A stretch of 64,000 nt of DNA from JAKAGZ01 sp963772675 (GCA_963772675.1 CAVYYF010000005.1:1054001-1118000), one strand, 5' to 3'; positions 29,211-38,256 are shown, counted from the first letter of the stretch. Made by a program: numbers and translations. Notes: generated from the sequence alone by a model not told the origin.

Positions 29211-29230
29211 ATAGACAAAGTGGTGGAGAA

Positions 29231-30004
29231 ATGAAAAAAAAGATTTTGATATTAACAATTATGTTTTTATTCATTTCTTGTAATGAAAACACAATTGATA
29301 TTTCCGATTCTACTGGCTCTATTAATATTGATGTATCTGATTTTAAATATGCTCTAACCAATAATCAAAACAATGATACAATTTATACTTTTACTTATGA
29401 TTTTGATGGAGATGGAAAATTAATTTCAGAAACTTATTTTAATTACTTTAATCAAAACAACTATTTCAGTCAATTTTTATATGACAACATTGGACGACTA
29501 ACCGATGAATATCGAGATGGGAAATTATTTACTAAAATTCTATATATTAATGATATACTTGAAATTTATAGATATTCTGATACAAATTCCTTTAAGATTG
29601 CAGAAATTAAATATGAAAATAGAAATTTAGTTCGATTTACCTATGGTTTTGAGAATAACAATACTTATACATTGTTTTTTGATTTTGATTCTGAAGGCGA
29701 TGTTATTCTAAAAAGGACTGAGGAAAAAACTTTAGAGGAATATTTAGAATATAACAAGAAGTTAATAAATCCCTTTTTTAGGTTAAAGTCTATCGAGCCA
29801 TTATTTATTTTACGAAATTATATTCCAATATCTAAATATGTTTATAAAACTAACCAAGTATATCCTACAGTTGGAGATGACTATTCTACATCTATGCAAT
29901 ATTATGATTTGTATTATGAAACAGATGAAAATTTTAGAATAATAAAAATCACCGGAGGACAATCACTGATATATGCTGAGTTATTTAAATATGATTTAAA
30001 ATAG
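29231..30004 (+). CDS. Lipoprotein of unknown function
   Basis: A 257-residue protein with a lipoprotein signal MKKKILILTIMFLFISC (Cys 17). The body is rich in Tyr, Phe, Asn and Asp with beta-strand pairs such as TYDFDGDGKLISETYFNYF and DNIGRLTDEYRDGKLF that look like YD/RHS-type hairpins. I do not recognise a family. It is the only gene of the fourth cassette (29203 onwards), with GGAG before its ATG. Codon use is more AT-rich than in neighbouring core genes. Confidence 0.6.
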   Translation: MKKKILILTIMFLFISCNENTIDISDSTGSINIDVSDFKYALTNNQNNDTIYTFTYDFDGDGKLISETYFNYFNQNNYFSQFLYDNIGRLTDEYRDGKLFTKILYINDILEIYRYSDTNSFKIAEIKYENRNLVRFTYGFENNNTYTLFFDFDSEGDVILKRTEEKTLEEYLEYNKKLINPFFRLKSIEPLFILRNYIPISKYVYKTNQVYPTVGDDYSTSMQYYDLYYETDENFRIIKITGGQSLIYAELFKYDLK

Positions 30005-30010
30005 GAGAAT

Positions 30011-30019
30011 GCCCCTAAC
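30011..30019 (+). other. attC left end (inverse core) of the fourth cassette
   Basis: GCCCCTAAC is the exact inverse complement of GTTAGGGGC at 29202-29210, followed by CTCTTTAATAAG, which resembles the left inner arm of the other sites. No matching right half follows directly; a half-site resembling the right arms, CAGCGGGTTAGGCAC, appears 520 bases later (30536-30550), after the cupin gene. Confidence 0.5.
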
Positions 30020-30082
30020 CTCTTTAATAAGTAAAAAGTCAAGGGAGAAAAAATAAAAATAAATAAACAAAAAGAGTAAATA

Positions 30083-30511
30083 ATGAAAACAGCCTTTTGT
30101 GGAATATGTTTTATTTTATGTTTAACGAGTAATATTTATACTCAGAACAAAAATGCTATTGAAGTTGATATATTAGCTAAAACGAGTTCGAGCTGGAACG
30201 GTGAAGCTCTTCCGGACTACACAAAAGGCATACCGGAGATAACTATCCTGAAAGTAGTAATTCCTCCGAAAACGCAACTGCCTCTGCATAAGCATACTGT
30301 GATTAACGCCGGTGTATTATTAAAAGGAAGCCTGATGGTAGTAACAGAAGATCAGGATACATTACATATGAAAGCCGGAGATTCAATTGTTGAAGTTGTT
30401 AATAAGTGGCACTATGGAATAAATGAAGGAAATGAACCAGCAGAAATCATAGTCTTCTATGCAGGAATAAAAGGTAAACCAGTAACCGTTGAAAAGACTA
30501 TAAAGCAATAA
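30083..30511 (+). CDS. Exported cupin-domain protein
   Basis: A 142-residue protein with an N-terminal signal (about residues 1-20) and a single cupin barrel: LPLHKHTVINAGVLLKGSL (residues about 70-88) carries the two His and a G-V-L-L-K-G pattern, and KWHYGINEGNEPAEIIVFYAG the second motif with His. Metal ligands look complete, unlike the cupin at 23311. It lies within the attC array but its cassette borders are unclear. Confidence 0.75.
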   Translation: MKTAFCGICFILCLTSNIYTQNKNAIEVDILAKTSSSWNGEALPDYTKGIPEITILKVVIPPKTQLPLHKHTVINAGVLLKGSLMVVTEDQDTLHMKAGDSIVEVVNKWHYGINEGNEPAEIIVFYAGIKGKPVTVEKTIKQ

Positions 30512-30517
30512 GCAGAT

Positions 30518-30550
30518 CACATAACTCATCGCGGGCAGCGGGTTAGGCAC
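30518..30550 (+). other. Degenerate attC right half-site
   Basis: CACATAAC (30518-30525) and GTTAGGCAC (30542-30550) flank GGCAGCGG, the segment shared with the right arms of attC2 and attC3 (CAGCGGGTTAG / CGGCGGGTTAG). The site is too short to be functional and is probably decayed. Confidence 0.35.
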
Positions 30551-30587
30551 AATGTCATTTACAGCAATTTAAGCAGGAAGAGAAAAA

Positions 30588-30938
30588 ATGAAAACACATA
30601 AAGAAATGAAAGATGAATATAAATTTTATAAATCTCCAAAAGGTGTATATCAAATAAAGAATAAGAAAAATGGAAAGATATTAATAGGCAGTAGCACAGA
30701 TTTGAAAGCAATATGGAATCGTCAAAGGGTTCAATTAAATTTTGGAAATCATCCGAATAAAGAATTGCAGAATGAATGGAATGAATATGGAGAGGAATCA
30801 TTTGAATATGAAATAGTAACGAAGATAAAAGAAAAGGATGGTGAAGAAAAAGATTATAGAAAAGAAGTTAAGGAATTAGAAGAACTATATATAGAAGAAA
30901 TGCAGCCATTTGATGAGAAAGGTTATAATAAAAGGTGA
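30588..30938 (+). CDS. GIY-YIG nuclease domain protein
   Basis: A 116-residue Lys/Glu-rich protein consisting of one GIY-YIG-like domain. GVYQIKNKKNGKILIGSS stands for the GIY...YIG strand pair (the second motif is LIG rather than YIG), followed by DLKAIWNRQRVQLNFGNHPNKELQ and the YGEESFEYEIV strand. The catalytic Tyr of the second motif is replaced by Leu and the usual Arg may be one of R75/R77-like positions, so activity is uncertain. Members occur as free-standing nucleases in mobile regions. Confidence 0.7.
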   Translation: MKTHKEMKDEYKFYKSPKGVYQIKNKKNGKILIGSSTDLKAIWNRQRVQLNFGNHPNKELQNEWNEYGEESFEYEIVTKIKEKDGEEKDYRKEVKELEELYIEEMQPFDEKGYNKR

Positions 30939-31138
30939 ATTATGGAATTTTAGATTACCAAAGGTTACTCAGGAATTTTCATTGCGTGGTGCTTTAAAAG
31001 TTTTAAATATATGGTTAATGCATAAAGGAATTTCAATTGATTTAGGGTTAGAAAAACAAAAAAGGGGAAACATTCTTAATTATAAAAACAGAATGTCTAA
31101 TTTCCTTGAATTAATAATTATGAGAAGTTAAGTAAAAA

Positions 31139-31522
31139 TTTCTATCATACTTTACAACCTCCATATTATTTTTCAGTTTATTTGTTTAATAATAATTTAA
31201 TAAAATTAAGCCTGCACATCTCGGAATAATAAACACTGCAATACCTGCCTTTGCCCACTTGACAATTTGAAGAATTAATGCTAATTACACTAATCACAAT
31301 TCGCTACTTCGAGAAAATATCGTTAGGCCTAAACTAACATTTATAGCTTGAAGCAAGCCTTTCTTTTTTTATCCATTTTATGTTATTCGTTTTACGTAAC
31401 GTACGTTTGTAAATAAACTGTTCATTACTACTTAAATTTAATGTGGTAGCAGGAAGCTACTGAATATTTTTTGTCTGGTAATTACTGAAAGTAACTAAAT
31501 AATTATATCTAATGGAGGTAAA
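31139..31522. other. Intergenic region, right end of the accessory segment
   Basis: No supported gene. It contains GTTAGGCCTAAAC at 31332-31344, which reads as an attC core directly followed by an inverse core and may mark the right boundary of the array. The last bases carry the GGAGG ribosome-binding site of the next gene. Confidence 0.4.
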
Positions 31523-33259
31523 ATGAAGAACATACACTTCTTTTTGATGGTTTCCGTTTTGTGCCTGTGTCTTGTTTCTGTAAATTTTGCTCAGATTCAG
31601 AATAAAACGGTTTTAGTTAATCCCAAAACTACTCAAATGCTTAATTTCCCTTCACAATCTTTTCCACAGGTACAAACCAACCTGGCGGGACAGAAAAGTC
31701 ACTTGAAGAAAAATACAATGAAAATTCCTCAAGCTCTGGCCAACTTAAAAAGCAGTATGCAGAATTATAAAAAAGCTAATAATGTTTTGTCGGGGTTACC
31801 AAATTCACTTAAGAAATCTAATGACTATTATTTACCTGCTACAACACTCACAGAAATGTGGAACGGATCTGCATGGCAGAATAATACTAACACAATAAGA
31901 ACATATAATTCGGACAATACTCTCGCTGAATTTAGAATTCAGGCATATAATGGATCCGCCTGGGTTGATAGTCTCAGGTACACAAATACATATTCAAATA
32001 ACCTTGAAACAGGGTTTGCCGGTATGCATTTCAATGGTTCTATGTGGCTTAATGATTTTAATTATAGTTATACTTATGATGGTAATGGAAACTTGCTTCT
32101 TTCCTTATTCCAATACGGAGATAGTCTAAACTGGGTTAATGTAGCTCAAACCACATATAGCTACAATCCTGATAATACCCTTAATAACTGGATTAGTAAA
32201 AGTTGGGGTGGTTCAGACTGGACAAATGTTTCTAAATACATTCTAACCCATAATGCACAGGGAATGGATTCTATACATACTTTCCAAGACTGGGTAGGCT
32301 CTGCCTGGCAGAATAGTTCCCAAAATATTTATACTCACAACTCAAATGGAAAAATTACTGAAGAGGACGATCAAACATGGAACGGGTCCTCCTGGATAAC
32401 CCAGAACACATATTCATATACATATGATGTCAACGGAAATGAAATTGGCGAGGTATATCAAAGTTGGAATGGAACTTCCCTGGTGAACAACTATAAATAT
32501 ACCTGGACTTATGACAGCGGTGGAAAGGTAATAACAGGCGTTCAGCAGACCTGGGACAGTAATGCTTTTTTGTGGGTTAACAATTATATGTATAGTAATA
32601 CCTATGATAGCAATGGTAGGTGGATTAAAGAATTAGATCAAGTATGGAATGGAACAGGGTGGGTTAATGATTATCAGTATTTGGATAACTATGATGCTAA
32701 TGGAAATGAGACTGAATACGATGAGCAATCCTGGAACGGAAGCAGTTGGGTAAATGATTATGTTTATACGGCAACTTACAATTCTGATAATACCTATGCA
32801 ACAGAGATGGAAAAGTATTTTTCCAGTGGCGTATTGAGTTATGAATATGCCTACAGTTACCAATATGACTCAAATGGTAATTTGTCAGTTGAAACTGACC
32901 AGGAATGGAATGGGTCTGCTTTGGAAAATTCATACAGGTATACATTTACATATCACCTTGTAGCTACAGGCATTTCGGATAACAATACAACAGTCAAGAA
33001 ATTTGAATTGTCCCAGAACTATCCAAATCCATTTAACCCGACAACGATGATAAACTATTCAGTACCTACAGCCAGTTTAGTTACAATAAAAGTTTATGAT
33101 GTGTTGGGAAGGGAGATAGCAAATTTAGTCAATGAACAAAAAACGGCGGGCTCTTACAATGTGCAGTTTAATGGGAGCGCTCTTGCAAGCGGAGTTTACT
33201 TTTACAGAATGCAGTCTGGAGATTTTGTGCAGACTAAGAAGTTGTTATTGATGAAATAA
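31523..33259 (+). CDS. Secreted WNGS-repeat protein with type IX sorting domain
   Basis: A 578-residue secreted protein. Signal peptide ends near residue 24 (VNFAQ). Residues about 110-475 consist of roughly a dozen repeats of about 30 residues with the pattern W-N-G-S-x-W...Y-x-Y-T-Y-D-x-N-G-N, reminiscent of YD/RHS-type beta strands. The C-terminal 80 residues are a Por/type IX sorting domain: SQNYPNPFNPTTMINYSVP, VYDVLGREIANLV, ASGVYFYRMQSGDFVQTKK. The type IX machinery genes are not in the window. GGAGG precedes the ATG by six bases. Role probably surface-attached or released; unknown. Confidence 0.85.
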   Translation: MKNIHFFLMVSVLCLCLVSVNFAQIQNKTVLVNPKTTQMLNFPSQSFPQVQTNLAGQKSHLKKNTMKIPQALANLKSSMQNYKKANNVLSGLPNSLKKSNDYYLPATTLTEMWNGSAWQNNTNTIRTYNSDNTLAEFRIQAYNGSAWVDSLRYTNTYSNNLETGFAGMHFNGSMWLNDFNYSYTYDGNGNLLLSLFQYGDSLNWVNVAQTTYSYNPDNTLNNWISKSWGGSDWTNVSKYILTHNAQGMDSIHTFQDWVGSAWQNSSQNIYTHNSNGKITEEDDQTWNGSSWITQNTYSYTYDVNGNEIGEVYQSWNGTSLVNNYKYTWTYDSGGKVITGVQQTWDSNAFLWVNNYMYSNTYDSNGRWIKELDQVWNGTGWVNDYQYLDNYDANGNETEYDEQSWNGSSWVNDYVYTATYNSDNTYATEMEKYFSSGVLSYEYAYSYQYDSNGNLSVETDQEWNGSALENSYRYTFTYHLVATGISDNNTTVKKFELSQNYPNPFNPTTMINYSVPTASLVTIKVYDVLGREIANLVNEQKTAGSYNVQFNGSALASGVYFYRMQSGDFVQTKKLLLMK

Positions 33260-33293
33260 ATGTAATTAGCAAAAAGAGTATAATTATTAATCA

Positions 33294-33330
33294 AATCGGG
33301 CAGTTTTAAAAGGTGCTGCCCGATTTATAT
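33294..33330 (+). terminator. Rho-independent terminator
   Basis: Stem AATCGGGCAG (33294-33303) pairs perfectly with CTGCCCGATT (33316-33325), 12-base loop, followed by TATATTT. It ends the sorting-domain gene. Confidence 0.8.
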
Positions 33331-33550
33331 TTAATAAAACAAACCTTTCTTTTCGACTTCTAAAACCACCCTTTTTTGGCTTATATTTTGCATCTGTGTA
33401 TGTGTAAACTTGAAAATAAATAAAGATTTATTGCATATTTTGCAAAAATATAGGTTTTTTATCCCTGTAAACTTTATGGGGTTTGTATCAACTTAGTAAG
33501 GATATCTCATATTTATCCATAGGTAAATATGTTCCGTTCGGCGACAACAT

Positions 33551-35158
33551 ATGAAAAATAGTATAAAAATAACTGTAATTGCTCTTCTTTTAAGTTTCCT
33601 TTCAATTAAGGCACAGACAATCGGCCAGGCTACTGTTAAAACCTGGGCGAACGACAGCAAGTCAGCCTTTTCATTTACTTTTGACGATTGTTTCAAATCG
33701 CAATATGATTATGCAGCTCCCGTGTTAAATTCTTTTGGCTTCAAGGCAACTTTTTTTATAATAGCACAGGAGCCGACAGATCCCGGGCAGTCGTTAAACT
33801 GGCGTTACGGCACGTGGGATGAATTCAGGGAAATGGCAGCGGAAGGTCACGAAATCGGTTCACATACAATGACGCATCCTCATTTACCCAAATTAGAGCT
33901 GGGAGATACAACAACTCCCAATACAGTTTACTATGAATTGTATCAATCCAAAAAATTAATTGAACAAAAAATACCGGGAATTACTGTTACAACCTTTGCA
34001 TATCCATATACTGAATCCAACAGCTCGGTACAATCAATTGCAGGTTCATATTATCAATCATCACGCGCAGGGGGAGACTTACCTAACAATGCTATTATTA
34101 CCGGGAACACCTGGAATAAGTTAAACGCGTATGAAGTACAATTTAATAGTCCGCGTAACTCTGTTTCAGATGATAATGATGAATTAACACAGATTGAAAA
34201 TACATTACAGGGTGATGTCCTCAGCAGTGGGAAGTGGGGGATTCTTTTTGCGCATGAAGTTTTACCATTCTCACAAATTCCTGATGCAATTGCCGCTGGT
34301 TACTGGTACCCGATGTCAACAGAATGGCTTACATCTTTTTGCCAGTGGATGAAAACAAAATCTGATAATAATGAAGTATGGGTTACAACCGAGGCGAATG
34401 TAACAAAGTATATGAAAGAAAGAGAAAACTTTGCAACAAGCATAATTTCTGCGACTAATTCCAGGATAGAAATAAATGTTACAGATAATCTTGACAATTC
34501 AATTTTTAATTATCCTTTGACTGTAGATATCCTGGTTCCAACGACGTGGCAGTCTGCAGAGGTAAGCCAGGGCAATAACTCTTCAACATTATCTACTTTT
34601 ACATCGGGAGGGAATACTTACGTTCGTACACAGGTAATACCTGACGGTGGTAATGTTGTTATAACAAACGGAAGCAATGTTTATACTCTGAGCGGAACTG
34701 TAAAGTATTATAACTCTTCATTAACTCCTGTAAAAAATGTGACAATTAAATTAAAAGATTCGAATAATTCTACACAAACTACCGTTACAGATAGCAGCGG
34801 CAATTATAGCTTTACAAACCTTACCTCAGGAAATTATACATTGACTGTTACTAAAATGGATGGCTGGGGAGGAGTTAATGCTGCCGATGCATTACTCGCT
34901 TCCAAATATTATACAAACACAACTACGCTTGATCAAATGCAGCTTGCTGCGGGTGATGTAAATAACGATGGAGTAATCAATGCTGCGGATGCTTTGTTGA
35001 TGATGAAAAGATATGCAAACTTAATTTCATCGTTCAGCATTCCTGACTGGATTTTCAGTCCATCGACTACTACGGTTACCATAACAAATCAAAATGTAGT
35101 AAAGAATATCACCGGAATTGTAGCCGGAAACATAACCAAATCTTTTATACCATTCTAG
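33551..35158 (+). CDS. Polysaccharide deacetylase (CE4) with dockerin-like tail
   Basis: A 535-residue exported enzyme. Signal peptide ends near residue 21 (IKAQ). The NodB-type catalytic domain has FTFDD (42-46; metal Asp) and SHTMTH (104-109; two metal His), with a third-motif-like FAYPYTES near 157. A carboxypeptidase-regulatory-like/beta-sandwich domain follows (about 385-440, VKNVTIKLKDSNNSTQTTVTDSSGNY). Then come two dockerin-like calcium loops: GVNAADALLASKYY and AGDVNNDGVINAADALLMM (D-x-N-x-D-G). Expected to remove acetyl groups from a polysaccharide at the cell surface. Dockerin domains outside cellulosomes are found in some Bacteroidota-like genomes; no cohesin is in the window. Confidence 0.87.
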   Translation: MKNSIKITVIALLLSFLSIKAQTIGQATVKTWANDSKSAFSFTFDDCFKSQYDYAAPVLNSFGFKATFFIIAQEPTDPGQSLNWRYGTWDEFREMAAEGHEIGSHTMTHPHLPKLELGDTTTPNTVYYELYQSKKLIEQKIPGITVTTFAYPYTESNSSVQSIAGSYYQSSRAGGDLPNNAIITGNTWNKLNAYEVQFNSPRNSVSDDNDELTQIENTLQGDVLSSGKWGILFAHEVLPFSQIPDAIAAGYWYPMSTEWLTSFCQWMKTKSDNNEVWVTTEANVTKYMKERENFATSIISATNSRIEINVTDNLDNSIFNYPLTVDILVPTTWQSAEVSQGNNSSTLSTFTSGGNTYVRTQVIPDGGNVVITNGSNVYTLSGTVKYYNSSLTPVKNVTIKLKDSNNSTQTTVTDSSGNYSFTNLTSGNYTLTVTKMDGWGGVNAADALLASKYYTNTTTLDQMQLAAGDVNNDGVINAADALLMMKRYANLISSFSIPDWIFSPSTTTVTITNQNVVKNITGIVAGNITKSFIPF

Positions 35159-35225
35159 CCAGATTTTTTTGTAATTAGCAAAAGGATCAAACAGTATTTT
35201 TTAGTAGTGCTCTAATTTCACAAAT

Positions 35226-35292
35226 TGTCATCCCGAATTTTTTTCGGAATCTGTTAAATATCATCAGATTCTGAAACAAGTTCAGAATGATA
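35226..35292. repeat. Palindromic REP/MITE-like element
   Basis: About 27-base imperfect arms: left TGTCATCCCGAA...TTTCGGAATCTG (35226 onwards) and right CAGATTCTGAAACAAGTTCAGAATGATA (to 35292). Many mismatches are G-U-compatible changes, so an RNA hairpin would keep pairing. This type of GTCATTCTGAA palindrome is scattered in many genomes of this phylum; only one copy is here. It lies between the deacetylase and dapF. Confidence 0.65.
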
Positions 35293-35429
35293 GTTTAATA
35301 TCGGTAACTATAGTGAAATTAGTACACTACTTATTCTTATATTAGATATCCCCCGCTTTTTAACCAAGACCATAAAACTTTTCTAAATTCATATTGAAAA
35401 CGATCCGTTATTGAACTAAATTGATAGCC

Positions 35430-36299
35430 ATGAAAAAATTATTTTTTGCTAAAATGAGCGGTGCGGGCAATGATTTTATCGTTTTTGATAAGGTGGTGAA
35501 CCCTGGCCTGATGTTGGATAGCAATGCAATAAGAAGACTATGTGACAGGAGAAACGGCATTGGTGCTGATGGAGTTATTACGATTGGCGATTCTGATAGT
35601 TATGATTTTATGATGGAATATTTTAACTCTGACGGTTCTACAGGCAGTTTATGTGGTAACGGAGCCAGGTGCGCAATAAAATTTGCGGAATCAACCAAAA
35701 GGGTAAAACAGCATAAGGCGAGTTTTATCTCTAATGGTAAATCATATGTTGGTGAAATATTAAATGAGAGCCAGGTAAAGGTATTTTTTAATGAGCCGCA
35801 GAATTTGAAATTTAATTTCAAAGTTAAAGCAGCCGGGCAATTGATAAATGCCAGCTTTGTTAATACCGGTTCGCCTCACGTAGTAATAAATGCTACAGAT
35901 GTTTTGAAAAATCCGGATAATCCGCGCTCGTTTTATGAAAATATTAATGAAGTTCCGGTTTTTGGAATTGGAAGGGAAATCAGGAACTTGCCTGAATTTT
36001 TGCCCGAAGGAACAAATGTAAATTTTTATCATTTGAAAGGCGACCAGGTTTATATCAGGACATACGAAAGGGGAGTTGAAGATGAAACACTCGCTTGTGG
36101 TACCGGCAATGCGGCAACGGCAATTGTGATAAATAATATTCATAAAACTGCCCCGCCAATTACTCTCAACACACGTGGTGGAGATCAGTTGATTATAGAT
36201 TTTGAGAGTGAGAATAATAGTATAAAAAATTTAACGCTAACAGGTCCGGTGAAAACAGTTTTTACCGGAGAAATTAATTCAAACAACATTCTAAATTAA
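35430..36299 (+). CDS. dapF: Diaminopimelate epimerase
   Basis: Converts LL- to meso-diaminopimelate for lysine and cell-wall synthesis. ATG 35430 is used; the in-frame TTG at 35421 is nine bases earlier and less likely. Catalytic cysteines are in LCGNGARC (Cys 75) and ACGTGN (Cys 223). The N-terminal KMSGAGNDFIVFD and the middle FVNTGSPHVV segments are typical. 289 residues is normal length. Confidence 0.95.
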   Translation: MKKLFFAKMSGAGNDFIVFDKVVNPGLMLDSNAIRRLCDRRNGIGADGVITIGDSDSYDFMMEYFNSDGSTGSLCGNGARCAIKFAESTKRVKQHKASFISNGKSYVGEILNESQVKVFFNEPQNLKFNFKVKAAGQLINASFVNTGSPHVVINATDVLKNPDNPRSFYENINEVPVFGIGREIRNLPEFLPEGTNVNFYHLKGDQVYIRTYERGVEDETLACGTGNAATAIVINNIHKTAPPITLNTRGGDQLIIDFESENNSIKNLTLTGPVKTVFTGEINSNNILN

Positions 36300-36310
36300 C
36301 CGGAGAATAA

Positions 36311-36616
36311 ATGGCAAAGGTCCTATTAAGTATTAAATATGAAATCGATGCATCCAAAAGAGATGAATACTTAGGTGTAATACGAGAATTAAAAAGTGTT
36401 CTTAAAACAATCGATTTGGAGAGCTATTCTGTGTTTGAAGTTAAAGGAAAGACAAATCACTTTGAAGAAATTTATACTTACAGTTCCGAGCAGGCCTATG
36501 AAGAAGCAGATGATAGCGACAATGAAAGAATAAATATTCTGATAAATAAAATCTCTGACATGGCCGTAGGAAATACTACAAAATATACCACGCTATATGA
36601 ACTGAGTGAAAATTAA
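36311..36616 (+). CDS. Small protein, probable dimeric alpha-beta fold
   Basis: A 101-residue protein of unknown function. The pattern of beta-strand (AKVLLSIKYEID), helix (REYLGVIRELKSVLKTI-like), strand (YSVFEVKG) and C-terminal helix/strand resembles an ABM/ferredoxin-like monooxygenase-type fold, but no catalytic residue is evident. It begins 11 bases after dapF, with CGGAG before the ATG, so they probably form an operon. Confidence 0.55.
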   Translation: MAKVLLSIKYEIDASKRDEYLGVIRELKSVLKTIDLESYSVFEVKGKTNHFEEIYTYSSEQAYEEADDSDNERINILINKISDMAVGNTTKYTTLYELSEN

Positions 36617-36755
36617 TTCACTCTTATTTTTTTAAATTTTGTTCAATTGACTATTTTAGTTGAAGAAAATTTACTATAATTGCCCTCAATATTTTAAATG
36701 GGGAAGCATCAGGATAAATTTGGTTTTGAAATAATTATACTATGTTATTCCCTTT

Positions 36756-37640
36756 ATGAATAAAACCCTTCATTCAATATATGTTGGTCTTTTCTTTTTA
36801 ATTAGTATAGCTGTCACCGTGCTGCTTGCAGTTGATGGATATCACTACTACAGACTACCGATTGAGCTAAGAGTTTTTTCGCCTCAACACGCTTACCTTA
36901 AATCAAGCGGACTAATTGGTCACGGTTTAGGTATTATAGGCACTCTAATGATGATACTTGGAGTTGCCATTTATATGGTAAGGAAAAGAGTCAGGAAACT
37001 GGTGAATTTCGGTTATCTTAAATACTGGCTTGAACTGCATATTTTTCTTTGTACACTGGGTCCAATCCTGGTTTTGTATCATACGTCTTTTAAGTTTGGA
37101 GGAATTGTAGCGGTTAGTTTCTGGAGCATGGTTGCTGTAGTATTAAGCGGAGTAGTGGGGAGATTTATTTATATACAAATACCAAAAACAATACAGGGAC
37201 AGGAAATAGGTGTTAATGAACTAAATGAAATTAGTAGTGATCTCACTTATATGCTTGGTAAAAAATACAGTTCATTTCATGTCAATGATAAAGTTATTGC
37301 TCAGATTGAAACTCTATCTGCAGGAAATAATTTTTCTGATAAAGGTGCTGGTATAAGTGTTTTACTTGTGATTAAAGAGTATATAAAAATGAAGATAAAG
37401 CTGGTAAAATTAAAAAGGCAATTATCTGCGAGTGGTGTAAAAGGAAAGCATTTGAAAGAGATTACAAATATTATTAAATCAAAGATCATATTAAATAGAA
37501 GAATTGGTATGCTTCGCTCGATGCAGAAATTATTTAAATACTGGCATATTGTGCATCTGCCGTTTGCGATTACCATGTTTGTGATTATGCTCATTCACGT
37601 AGGTGTTACCATTATTTTTGGATACAGATGGATTTTTTAG
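36756..37640 (+). CDS. Cytochrome b-like membrane protein
   Basis: A 294-residue protein with about five membrane helices and a cytoplasmic loop (about 145-255). Histidines suited to two b haems are in helices: H56 (IGHGLG), H95 and H109 (ELHIF..LYHTS), and H264, H267 and H281 (YWHIVHLPF...LIHVGV). I do not recognise a named family, but the layout fits quinol-linked b cytochromes. It opens the gene cluster that continues with a TPR protein, a ferredoxin-flavoprotein and multihaem cytochromes, so it may pass electrons between the quinone pool and the periplasmic haems. Confidence 0.68.
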   Translation: MNKTLHSIYVGLFFLISIAVTVLLAVDGYHYYRLPIELRVFSPQHAYLKSSGLIGHGLGIIGTLMMILGVAIYMVRKRVRKLVNFGYLKYWLELHIFLCTLGPILVLYHTSFKFGGIVAVSFWSMVAVVLSGVVGRFIYIQIPKTIQGQEIGVNELNEISSDLTYMLGKKYSSFHVNDKVIAQIETLSAGNNFSDKGAGISVLLVIKEYIKMKIKLVKLKRQLSASGVKGKHLKEITNIIKSKIILNRRIGMLRSMQKLFKYWHIVHLPFAITMFVIMLIHVGVTIIFGYRWIF

Positions 37641-37647
37641 GAGAATC

Positions 37648-38247
37648 ATGAAAATCAAACCAACATATTTTTATTTAGGATTGGTAGTTATAGTTATAAT
37701 TTATCTCTTTATCTCAACACAGAGTAATGATAATAAGAACCTGGCATCAAATTCACAAAATAAGGAGATGCCTCAGGATGATGTTCATAAAGGAATGAAT
37801 CCTCCCGGTCAGCAGACTCCGAGCAAAAGCAACGTTTCGGGTGACATATTAAAGCACATGAAGTTTTTAAAGAAAGACGTTGAAAAAAATCCGAACGATA
37901 CAGTCAAACTAAAAGCATATGCTGATTTTTTATATATGGCACACCAGACTGATAAGGCTCTTCCTTTATATCAGAAGCTTGCTAAACTCAGCCCTGAAAA
38001 TAGTGATGTGCATTTTTCTTTAGCTTATATTTATTACAGCAACCACGATTTGGATAAAGCGGAGATGGAAACTGACATAGTCCTTTCCTATGATCAGAAT
38101 AACCCGCAGGCACTCTATAACAAAGGAGCAATCATTGCAGGCAAGGGCGATAAAGCTAAAGCAAAAAATATCTGGAATGATATAGTAAAAAAATATCCCG
38201 GTACAGAAGCTGCACACCTTGCCGAATCAGCTTTACAAAAACTTTGA
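37648..38247 (+). CDS. TPR protein with N-terminal membrane anchor
   Basis: A 199-residue protein. ATG 37648 follows AGGAG by five bases; the longer frame from 37603 runs through the previous gene. Residues 6-23 form a membrane helix, then a low-complexity linker to about 60 and three TPR-like helical pairs (LPLYQKLAKLSPENSDVHFSLAYIYYSNHDLDKAE, then a third). The pattern resembles CcmH/NrfG-type assembly proteins that bind apocytochrome, which would fit the multihaem genes downstream; this is inference from context. Confidence 0.7.
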   Translation: MKIKPTYFYLGLVVIVIIYLFISTQSNDNKNLASNSQNKEMPQDDVHKGMNPPGQQTPSKSNVSGDILKHMKFLKKDVEKNPNDTVKLKAYADFLYMAHQTDKALPLYQKLAKLSPENSDVHFSLAYIYYSNHDLDKAEMETDIVLSYDQNNPQALYNKGAIIAGKGDKAKAKNIWNDIVKKYPGTEAAHLAESALQKL

Positions 38248-38256
38248 GTACTTTCT

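Noticed and set aside
30910..31131. Open frame of 73 residues overlapping the end of the GIY-YIG gene
   Set aside because: Begins inside the previous gene, lacks a ribosome-binding site and any known motif; could be a remnant.
24189..31522. Prophage or transposon as an explanation of the accessory region
   Set aside because: No transposase, integrase, capsid or tail genes and no terminal inverted repeats; attC features fit better.
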